Source: Owenia fusiformis (Eukaryota; Annelida; Polychaeta; Sabellida; Oweniidae). From it: 64,000 nt of DNA. The stretch lies in assembly GCA_903813345.2 (NCBI GenBank), contig CAIIXF020000011.1:32106166-32170165 (forward strand), in the 5' to 3' direction. Position numbers and translations under genes: made by a program. Below, one piece after another: positions 12,401-24,400 of the stretch; the first letter of the stretch is position 1, and the number at the start of each line of letters is the position of its first letter. The notes under the pieces were generated by a model. It was not told where the DNA came from and searched no databases. It worked only from the letters and a program-made list of their open reading frames with translations.

Positions 12401-15400
12401 AATTAAATTGACATTATCTTCTAAAAACTAAACGATGGAGACAGATGTCTGTTCAAGTATAAAGAAGGGTGTAAAACAATGCTTCTTGCAGAGGAGTAAG
12501 TGAGATTTGCGGTGATATGTAAAACAAAAGATTATTGTCATTGTGACATAATACAACTTATCATGAAACTTAACTACATTGTACAATTATGAGGGATGAC
12601 AAAAGGAAATATACAGTGCTGTGGGCTATTGCTTTGATACAGGAGAAAATGGTCAAGTGACTAATTTTAAGCAATATGATTTGTTGAATTTAGTCATATG
12701 ATCACTCCTCTGCAGTACAGGTATATGATGCCAAAAATTGATTTTAACATTTTAAGCAAAGATAGCCAAAATTCTTAATGTGAATGGCCCAAATGAGAAT
12801 GTGAAAGCAGAAATTAGGTGAATTATACAAAGCGCTTAATAATTCAAGATTGGGAATGTAAATAATCTTGATTAGGATTGCAAAAGCCAAAACAGAAACT
12901 GCAAAAAAAAAAATTAAAAATGCTTAAAAAATAAATGTTTAAAGCTAAAATTGGAAATGTGAAAAAAACAGTAATACAGGTCAGAATGCTATAGTTATGA
13001 CATAAGAGAAAAAGGAACATAAGAATATTTAACTGTTGTGGTCATTAAAGGCTTTATCTTCATTTATATTCATATATCATTTTTCATGTGCAATTTCATG
13101 TTAAGCTTTTAGTATTCATGCTAAGTGTTTTTGTCTACAATCTAATAAGCCTTAAGACCCAAGGTGGTCACATTCACTTATAACAACACAGCGGGGGAGC
13201 TTATAGGAGAGTCAGCCGGAGGATTTGAGTTCAGATCGTGATTTGAATTGACCAATTTCTTATACAGACAACCCTTTTTAAGAAAACACCTTGGAATGTG
13301 AACATGTTTAATCATTTTCATATAGTGCCCCATTGACTGTCAAATTATTAAGTTCTTATGGAAATAATGTTTAAAGTGAACACCTTTTTCATAACAATGT
13401 TCATATAATCACTTTAAATTCAGTCTTTCTTCCATAGCTTATTTCTAAGGTAAAATATGTTAGATGAAGCAGAAAGCAATTACATGAGTGCAAATGAGCA
13501 GCCATAACATAACTCTACTGGCCTACCTGTACAATTGATCCCCAGAGGATATTTTATTATCTGAGAAGCCATAATTTCATTTTCCAATATTTACTTGGGT
13601 TATTACAAAACCCCCAATAAAAGATGATTTAAGAGTCAGCTTAGAATAATTCATCCAACACCTGGTACGCGTCTCAAATTGAAAACAAAGAACTCATTCA
13701 TAATAGCAACGAGGGTATATTATCATCAAGACTTCCCACCCCCCCCCCAAAAAAGTAAATTTAATATCTACAATAAAACTAACGAAATTGACAAATTTGT
13801 GTAAAAGGTCAGTTCCTGATAAAAGCTGGCTACAGGCAAGGCACATGGTCTGAAAATAGTTCCCGGTTGATGGTAAGAGAAAATGGCTGCTCAATGACTA
13901 GATTTTAAGTACCTAATTTTCTTCCATCTTAATTCAATTTCGATTGAACTCTTCATACCTGTTTTGTTTATATCTTTCTATTTCCACTTTTCACTACATT
14001 TCATGGTTTAAACGGGCGGGTGACAATGTAATCATCATCAATCATACTGGGTGTATAGCAGGAAGTCATTATGATGATAAACTTCCCACATATTCTTTAT
14101 AGATGTCCTAGTGTACTTTTAATTCCAGAATATTAAGTCCAGGTTTTTATTTTCTCTGGCCAGTAAAATCAAACAATTACTAATCACATGACTTCATGCA
14201 AACCTACCCAGGGGAACATTCACTGATCTGGTGCCTATTTTCTGCTATTGCATCAAGATATGTTATGTCTCTCTTAAACATGTTTTGAATTAGCCAAGAA
14301 TTAAAAGCATTAAGCTCCAAGTGTTCAGTTCAAATATCACCAAACCAATGACACACAGCCATTCAAATACCGACCATTTTACAGGTTTGACTGTAAAGAC
14401 TGTAAATGTGTCAGGCTATTGTGTCTTGATTAATATACTGCAAGGACAATCAATGAGCCTAACGGAAAATCCAATAAAACCTAATCCAGTGGATTTCCCC
14501 CTGGGTCACTGACATCACCGGGATAAGATTCTTAACTACTTTAAATGATATAAAACAACAAGAAAGACTTGTTGCATAGCAATAGGTTACTCCTTCTAGG
14601 TTTCTGCAAGTAAAGTTAGTAAATTCAGCAGGGGGAAAAGGCAAACTCACAAGAAATTCAATAAAACATCAAGCACAGTACTACACACATTATCGATGCA
14701 TGTAGTCTTGTGAGAAAAAACAAGATACCGAAATTAATTTATTTGGCATTTATGGTTATTTGCGGGTGATTTCCACCAGGAATTCAAATGCAGAAAGTAT
14801 AAAATGACAGAGGTAAGGCTGATTATTCATACTTTAAGAAAAAATGTTCAAAATTCTGCAGGAATTGATTCAAGATTGTGCAATTTTGCACCTGAATGTC
14901 AATTCTGTTCTGCGTTTGTAGAATGCAGAACACATGCAGAATCATAGAAGGAGTGATGCGTAAGAACTGTCATGCATGCAGATTTGCTGCGGAACAAAAA
15001 AAGACTTATTGCTCAACAATGTATTAGAAAGACATGTTTAGCTACAATTGCTACACAACAAAAGAAAGGCTTGTTGCACAATGAAATAAAAGACTTGATG
15101 CATGACTCCATGAAGTCATGGCATACTTACATCTTCATTAGTTGTCTGATTTGATGTGGTGAGATAAGTGTGGAAGCCAGCCAACCCGATTATCGACCAC
15201 ACAGAAAAAAAGCAGACTATAGCCTCAAGTATAGTAAGCAGGGTTAAGGAGAGTTACACAGTGTATGTGGTTACAAGTGGTGCAATATGAGATGTGTGGC
15301 CGGTCATGAATTATTTCAGGGGTGTCATGGATCATTTTGGGGGTGTCATTAATCACATATTTAAACATCATTATGGGGTGTGTCATGAGAATTGGGTTTG

Positions 15401-18400
15401 ATCAGGTTGAAAAATCAATTATTGGAAAATCATTAGGGATTAATATAGAAAGAAATGGAAATGCAGGATTTTTATTAACAATTTGAAGTCCCATTACCCA
15501 TTATATAGTCCCATTATATTTAATCTTATCTAAATCAGCATTGAGGAATTGTATTAGTAGTCATCCCCATAGCAAAGCAGAAGCACCAATCTCCTGTGTT
15601 TAACTTTTACTTAGAAAATCATATTTATATATATTTAAATTACATATTTCATGTCAACTAGAACGCCGGGGATTTAATGAAGATGGAAGTGAAGATAAAT
15701 TGAAGTAAAAAATATTAATCGAAACTAACATTTTTCTAATTCCTTCCTATATATAGTAAAACCCTTTCAAGTAAAAAGTTCAAGAGGTGAAAGGTTTTAC
15801 TGTATGTCACAGTTTAAACCTTCATTACACAACAGAATGAAGATCTTTTTCATTTTATATATAAATATTTTGATTTTTGCCCTTATTGCACATCATGGTA
15901 TTTTGTCAAGGATATCTAGCAGGCGATTCTCTCATAGCTATTAAAAAATTGTTTGGTGGCTGCGCTCCTGCAAAACAGAAAAATAAAATTATTGATCGAG
16001 AAATTTAAAATATTATCACATAAAAATGTGGGGTAATTATTAATGTTTATTCCAATGCAATATTTTTAGACCTTAAGGTAAGCCAAGTAGAATAAATAAT
16101 ATGAAATAAACCTTTTATATGTAGGTTTACATAATGACAAGATGAGCAAACAAGCGCCAAAACCATCAAACTCTGTCTACCTTAATTTAGTAAATCTAAC
16201 AAGATATGCTCTTTGCATGAGTAATAGTTAAAACTTTTTGTAAACATAATAACAATGGTCATATATGAGCTTTAAAATTAAGAAAATCTTAATAGATCTT
16301 TTTTATAATTAGCTCTCTTATCTGCACATACTAGGTTGAAATAAATCAGATCTTTAGATTACATATCATCACGTCTTTCAAACATGATTAAACATTGTAA
16401 ATATGTGATAATTAAGCTGTAGACTTAGTGACTGATATTTCATGCATGTTAGCGATACGAACATTGTGCCTAGTCATGTGAAAGGTATTCTAACCACATA
16501 TTTGTTCATTCTTTTTTTTAGTTTTAGTTTCAATTTCATGAACCTAAAAAAGTTATGTTCAATACAATTTGTTTCTGTGGTCAAATTCAAGAAATGGCTG
16601 TACATGTATTTTCAATAATCAAAATTTAAATGTACAACTTCTTATTTCATTTCATATTTCAAACAATTCTCTACTCCCAGTTCAATGTTTTTATCAGATG
16701 TGATGTGGCCCCTTTTCTCATGACCAACAAGAATGTGAATTTAGACTTACTCAGAACCAGATGAGTGATCACGCAGGCGAATATGTAGATACACAGTATA
16801 CTTAACGATAAGATGAATAAGTAGAAATAGCGATAATTTCTTTTTCCTACACAATTTCCCACCCATGGACAGTGGTGGTCAAAACGATCTGAAAAGAAAT
16901 GAAACAATTAATGGCATGTATAAATTAAGTTCTTAAATTAAATTCTTCAGCGTTCTCTCAATTATTCCTCATGTGAGTGCAAAATTTTTAATTTACCAAT
17001 ACAGATACATAAAATATGGACTTCAATCAGATGTTATACAACTGGTTCAACTGGTTATAACACATGGTTGTTCAATACTGGGAGTGAGATCGCTATTATT
17101 ATATATTATTCAAATGAAACATTGCAATATTTTCTCTAGTAAAAGTAATTCCCCCTCAGCTACTTAAAAGCTTGACCTTTTCACAATATAGAGCTCTTGA
17201 TCATTTTTTGCCTCATGGTCATTTTTTGAATTGAGAATATGTACCTCAATGCATCAATGTATTCTGCCCTCTTCAATATGAACCTGACACAGTAGCAGAC
17301 AAAACTATATTTCACTTACCTACACAATTATCGCAAACACTGCAATGTGATGCCCTTGGAGGCCGGAATATTTTACATGTAAAACAATATTTGAGCTTTG
17401 TAACTTGTCCCTTTATGATCACCTCCTTAGTACGAGGGGGTGGCCTATAGGTGGCAGGGTTGCCTGACTGGGGCACTTCTGGAAATAAAATATTTGAAAA
17501 ATATAATACAAACTCTGAAATAAGATTCAACAGGGTGATGAAAACAGCTTTTATAGATCCTACATGTAAAACTTGCGGTTTATTATTCCCTAAGTGTAAA
17601 AGTAGCGTTTCAATGTCAAATAAATATTTTAGTTCTATTACAGGTCTGATGTGTCAAAAGAAGATTCTGTTCTATAATTGTTACAATTGTTCTCAGCTTG
17701 AAGATAATGTTCTCTACTTAGAAAAAATATATGATTATGTCAAACTAGTAAAGGGATTGTCTTTCAGAATAACATGGATTAAGCCCAATGCCCTCCCCCT
17801 TCCAACGCCAATGATTCTTTACCAGTATATATGTGAGTTGTCCCCAAATAACTATTTTCATGAATGACAAATTCAGTATTTTCAAGCAAACAAAACCTTT
17901 CACATACATTTGCTAATACCACAATATAAACCAAACTAATTGAATCTTTACATGGGGCCTTTAATAATTAATGTTAACATACCTATTTGGCGCTCTATGT
18001 CTGCAGCCTCATCTGGTGTGGCTCGTGGTATGACACCAGGATCACTAAAGCTCGTTCTAAACAGCGTTGACATGACGAATATGAACAATAAGCCAGCAAC
18101 GACAGGAATGGCGGGAGACACATGGACTGCCAAATATCTGCAACTGGAATACACAAAACATGAAACTGTCAAATCCACTAAATAATCGTCTATTTTTCAC
18201 ATATAATACAGGAAAACAAGTTGCAAAGTTGAGCAGCTTTGGTACAACAAAATAGCATTCACTTGAGAGCTGTTGCATTTCAATTTTACACATAGTTAAT
18301 ATGTAACAGGACTTTGAAGTGTTTTACTTGCAGAGTTGTTCCATATGACAGATTTGACTATACTTGGTTATTCCAACCCAGAGCATTTACTATTACTATT

Positions 18401-21400
18401 ATTTTTTTACTCAAACTTGGTAATCTAAACTCAGGTTTGATACTTTTTTGTGAAATGTTCTTTCCAGCATTTTGCTCAACTAGGTACAAAATTCTCATGT
18501 TTCAGTTTAAAAACAAACGCTAGAACTTTCTAAATGGTAAGTCCGAAATCTCTGGATATTTTCACCAGGATGAAAGGTGATTTGGTACATGTCAGCAACC
18601 AGTTGCTTCAATTCTGGAGAGTCTGGCATTTGTTTTAAATTCCAGTATTTTTTCTCATGAATATACTTCTCAACAGAGAATATTTTCAACATGGCCTCTG
18701 CAAAAGGTTTTTCCTCCACAGTGTGTGAGTCAAATCCTGGGAGTAAAATAGAACCTTTTAAAATCATGCCATCAAGTATGTCATGAAAATAGGCCAAAAT
18801 TATATATATTATATATTATATACACGAAAACTGTGAGTTGAGGACTATAATAACTCATCAGGGATTCATTTAACATTATAGATTTTATTGTTTACAGCTT
18901 GTTAGACTTTGTTAGAGTTTGTTTACAAGGAAATTATTTTTTAATGTATTTCCACACGTGCAAAGTGGTTGTAATGATGTACCAAGTTTAAGAGTTACTG
19001 GGTGCAACAATTGCTGAAATCTGAAAATCACCTAATACTCTGTTGAAACTCTGTTTGCAATCTTTTCTGTTGAAAACCTGTTTGCATTCTTCTCTCTTGA
19101 AAACTCTGTTTGCACTTTTACAAAAATGTGTTAAACCAGAACAACGGCAACGCCAAAGCGTAGCGAATCCCATCGAACGGAAATGGCTGGCATTTTTACA
19201 AACAAAATATATAGCAAATATCATAAAATATCACACATAAGAAAGGCCACCATTTTCAAAACGGTTGCTCACTAGTCAAGTTGTCATCAGAAGAAGTAAT
19301 ATGCTATTTAGTAGCCACATATAAAAATTTTAAAAAATCGCACACACATACTAGTTTCTTGAAACATAGGATAATTTCCTATTAGGGCTGATGTGAAAAA
19401 AATATGAACAAAATCGCTCCACTACTTTTCAAGTTACAGCAAAAATCGTAAAATGACGTGCAAAGGCAGCCATTTTTTAAAATGGCTGCCATGTATTTCT
19501 TCTGTATTTACATTTCTAGCTTAATCAATGTCTTATATAACTTTTTTACATTTAAAACATATTGTTATTACAGTTTTATATGCAGTACCTAAATTATTGT
19601 AAAATCGGCACTAAAATGGCCGCCATTTTTAAATGGGTGGCCATTTTGAAAATCAGTCTTCGAGCAGAACTTCTACCCCCATTGGGTATGTGTGTACAAA
19701 ATATGAACAAAATCAGGTCAACTGTATTTGAGTTATTGCCCGGACGGACGGACAGACAGACGGACGGAAGGACGTACGTACGGACGGACGGAGGCGTTCC
19801 CTATATCCCTCCGAACTTCGTTCGATTGGATAATTATGATTGTTCATTCCTGAGGATATCACTGGTTTATAAGAATCTAATGCAAGAGAACCAGATCCCC
19901 CAGTTTTTGCTCTAATTACAGCCTCTGCTCAATGACTCAGTATATAATGTAGAGTCAATTCATGGCTTCACTCACTTCTGCAGCAATTACTCTAACCAAT
20001 TCTGCATTATATATTGCCACTAATAGTAATAGGCAACCCTTTCCAGATAGTAGCCCAACAAAAATATATGTCATATCCAAACAACAGGCACGTAGGTAAG
20101 ATTTGCCAAGGGGGGTTCACTTTTTTATAAATTCCAGGGGAAACCCCCCAACCTGAACCTGAACCTATGATAGAATCTGTAGGCACTACCCCGGGGGCAC
20201 TACCCTTGAGGGTTACAACATCTCTACTATCTCTGAAAGTCTCAATAGTGTTAGATAAAGAAGGGCTCTGGTTAATCAGAATCGGGCATTATACTCACTT
20301 GAAATTTTGAAAATAAAATAAACCATGAAAAATCTGCTGTAAGTATTTTGACCAATTTTGGACGATAGTGAACATGGAGTTAACATACTAATATTATCTA
20401 TAATTTTGAGAAAATATGTAGAACAGGTCTGACAATCATGAGCATTTTCTTGTACAGTAATTGCATCAAAGAAGTCCATTACAATAATGTTGCCATTTCC
20501 TTGGAAAACATTAATGGCATCCCCACATCTACTATCTCTTAAAGACCTCTGGCTTGAATAAAACAAAGAACGACTCTGTAAATTAGAACGAGACAATAGT
20601 ACATTCTCATAAACAATCGTAAATTAAATATGACATTGCATTAACACGTAACTGTGTTAATCCGATGGGCTTAATAGAATGAAAACATAAGTTATTTAGT
20701 TGATGATGTCATGTTTCAGTGCCATATGAGTCACATATCCAGGCCTAATAAACATGAAAAAAATATATGTATACTCTGTAATAAGACCTGTAATGTAGAC
20801 TTCAACATAAATATTTTATAAGAAAAAGTGTAATTATTTGTATAAATTTTTATATCATATATTAATTCTCAAATATAAAATATGATTTTAGATAATTTTC
20901 ATGTGCATCTTCGGCAGATGAGAACTTATATCAGAGCACTTAGCTTGCATTGAGCAAGAATGTGTTTTTGTTTTTCCACACTTATAGTTTGCATTGATCA
21001 AGAATGTGTTTTTTCACACTTATAGCTTGCATTGAGCAAGAATGTGTTTTTCCACACTTATAGCTTGCATTGAGCAAGAATGTGTTTTTCCACACTTACA
21101 GCTTGCATTGAGCAAGAATGTGTTTTTTCACACTTATAGCTTGCATTGAGCAAGAATGTGTTTTTCCACACTTATAGCTTGCATTTGGCAAGAATGTGTT
21201 TTTCCACACTTATAGCTTGCATTGAGCAGGAATGTGTTTTTCCACACTTATAGCTTGCATTGAGCAAGAATGTGTTTTTCCACACTTATAGCTTGCATTT
21301 AGCAAGAATGTGTTTTTCCACACTTATAGCTTGCATTGAGTAAATCAGTGTTTTTAAACCTAAAACTGTTGCTTGTATTCAAAATGTAAATTGCATTTGT

Positions 21401-24400
21401 AGAGGCTCCATGCAAAGGATTTGAGTTTTCCATAATTGTAACAACAAAAGCTCAGGTAATTAAATTCTCAAATAATCAGTATAAAACCTTTTACTGTAAA
21501 TATGATACCTATTAAAACCTATTATAATCAGTATAAAACCCATAACTGTATATATGGTACCTATTAAAACCTATTATAATCAGTATAAAACCCATAACTG
21601 TATATATGGTACCTACTAAAACATATCATAATCAGTGTAAAACCTGTTATTTTCTGAATACCAAAAGAATTATTGAGAAATAAGCTATTAATCATTCCAA
21701 GCTTTTGATTTTACGAACGCTTCAGTGTTGTGATGTCATAATTAAAGTAATGTAAGTAATCCATTTCATTAACTCCTGTGATCAAGCAGATATCTAATGA
21801 AACTTTTTTGGAAGTGCAATTTTTTTGCTTTAATAAAAGGGATGGTCTCGAAGAAATGCGCATCTTTCATGATGAGCCAAATACTAAACAAAATCGTTGA
21901 TATGTGGAAGTTCATGAGAAATATATGAGAGGAGCCTTATGCCTGGGTCACATTTGCTCGGATCCATTGGCCGGCGCCTGGACGATTGAGTGTTTTGTTC
22001 AATATTGTATTTAATTTGAACAAAATACTCAATCAGCCAGGCGCCATAGTGAAAATCAGAGCAAATGTGACCAAGGCATAAGTAAGTATACAATTCCATA
22101 TCCGTATCTTTCAAGGGAAATATTTTGATTACTTTTCCAATGTTTTTGTTAACATCAGCTGAATCAGTGCTATAACTATTCTCCACTTAAACAAATGAAT
22201 TAATATAAACCTTACATCTACATTCTACATATCCTTAACCTCCGAGGTATACTTAACTTGGTTCCGTTATGCTCTTTTAGAGATTGAAAAAAATTACCAG
22301 TTCTTGGAAAACGTGCAAAACTTACTTTAAGCAGGTTTATTTATTGAATTTGTAATTTCTGTAGAAATAGAAATGCTATGGTTTAACATGCTCATTCTAT
22401 GACTGTTTAATTGATTTCTAGCTAGTTACACATCTGCTCTTTTTAGTGACTCTATTGACTGATGATTTTGTGACTTCCTACTGAACTATCATGGCTTGCT
22501 TTATCAATATAAAGTTTTCTTATGAAAGGACCTGAAAAACATCACTGTTCAATATGTGGAAGGTGCTCTACTAAGGTTTCTATTTCTATTACAGATCTAT
22601 CAGGTCTATCAATTTCTATCAGAGATGCGGAAATACAAAGGCAAATGATATAGACTAACTCCTATAGAAATTCCTATAGAAATCAATTCTAATCAAGGTC
22701 AGATCTGATTCTGTGTACTCTTCGTGTCACCACCTGCTATTTGTTACAGACAGCGAATGCCAAACACCAACCACTGAATGCCTAACACCAACTACCAAAC
22801 ACCATTCACAAAAAAGTTAAAAACCATAACAATATGTCACCACTTTTGGTGGTGACATAAAATGACATTGTTTATCATGATGGGCACTTAAATCCAAAAT
22901 AAAAGTAATTCATTAACACAGCTATCAATATTGACAGTATTTGAAAACATTTTTTGTATTTATCTATTCAATCTAAACTTATGAAATACTTGATAAATAC
23001 AATATTAACAAAGGTTACATACAGTATTACATGTATGTACACACCCATTTCTTGCAAGGTTTTATTTTTCTTAAATCAATCTTGTACATGTATTGCCTTA
23101 TAATTCCCTTTCAAGAAACCATAGCAAAGGGTACTTCATCCAAAAACAATTCTATGAACGTCCATGACTTCAAAAATCAACTGTCATAGAAGTGCAAATA
23201 TCAGATCTATGGTTTCCGTAATAACTCAATAATGAAAGCTTAATGTCAAACTAATAAACTCATTATAGCTTTCCAAAGATAGCATTTGAAATTGGAATCC
23301 TAAATTGCAAAATATCGTAAAGAAAAAGAAAAAGTAAAATTTGCAAAACATAAAGTAAAGAGCCTATAAAATCAACACTCTAAATTGTATGGAAATGCCA
23401 GAAAAACAGACAATTCAATTCAACTGAAAAATGAACCAAAGTAAAATAACATTTCATGTACAGATATAGTATAGGCGGACATTGTGCATATAAAATAGTA
23501 TTACAAGTATCCTTAATTAGAGCAGATCTTAGTAATGAGAAGTAAATATTCAAATTCAGGTTGAGTAGATCACTACAGATAATGGGAGTGGAGAAATAGT
23601 GTCACAATAACAGTTCTGTATCATTCATATATATGGTAACAAAAAAAACTGCCTCTGTAAACACTGTCCGCAAAAATAGTCCTCTTTTTCACAAATTCTA
23701 TATGCATGATGTGGTAATGTAATGTATGTTTGACATTCACTTTACATCATAAAAGTAAAAAGGAATACAACATGTTGTCAATTAAAAATGCATTTAGAGC
23801 AAACTGAAGAATGACCATTAATTTGTGAAATTTTTTAATATGCAAATTGGTATATTGGTGTATCCAGAATATATAAGGAGAATTAGAAGATTCTTTTAAA
23901 AAGTCATGTCTGCCTTAATATCGAATCCGCAGTTCCTAGTCCAAGTCTTTTAAAATCATCCGTAATTGGTTTGTAACATTTTCAGCAAAACTCATGGCTT
24001 TCTATAATTGAACTGAAAGAAGGCCATGATTTCTCATGATTACGTATTCACATATAAGTCAAATACCTTTAGCTTCAAATAATCATTGATGTATAAAATT
24101 GATGATTTTGCTTATGTCATGATGAAATAACAGGATTACTTTGTTCAATATCTAATTATCTCTCAATTTCCAGGTCTCTCTTGAGAAAATAATCACAAAA
24201 TTCATATCTTAATTTCACATTTTCTCTATCTCAAATGTAGATGAATTCATTGATTTCCTGACCTACTCGATTTAAATTGTTAACTACATGTCTGTTTATT
24301 CCTTGCTGATTCCACTCTTTTGGGATCACATTTGCTTTTCAAAACATGGCCAACGTGATATTTTTCTCATGGGTTCTTTGTTCTGTCAATGGAAATATTG

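Noticed and set aside
15131-15233. A conventional AG acceptor for exon 6A (TTGAG|GCTATAG)
   Set aside because: It gives the wrong phase with exon 5 and has no counterpart in the other copies. The AC site after CTTAC fits the branch-site distance, frame and homology.
17451-17867. A 138-residue plus-strand frame overlapping ZDHHC exon 3
   Set aside because: It starts on the antisense of a certain exon, runs into intron sequence and shows no family features.
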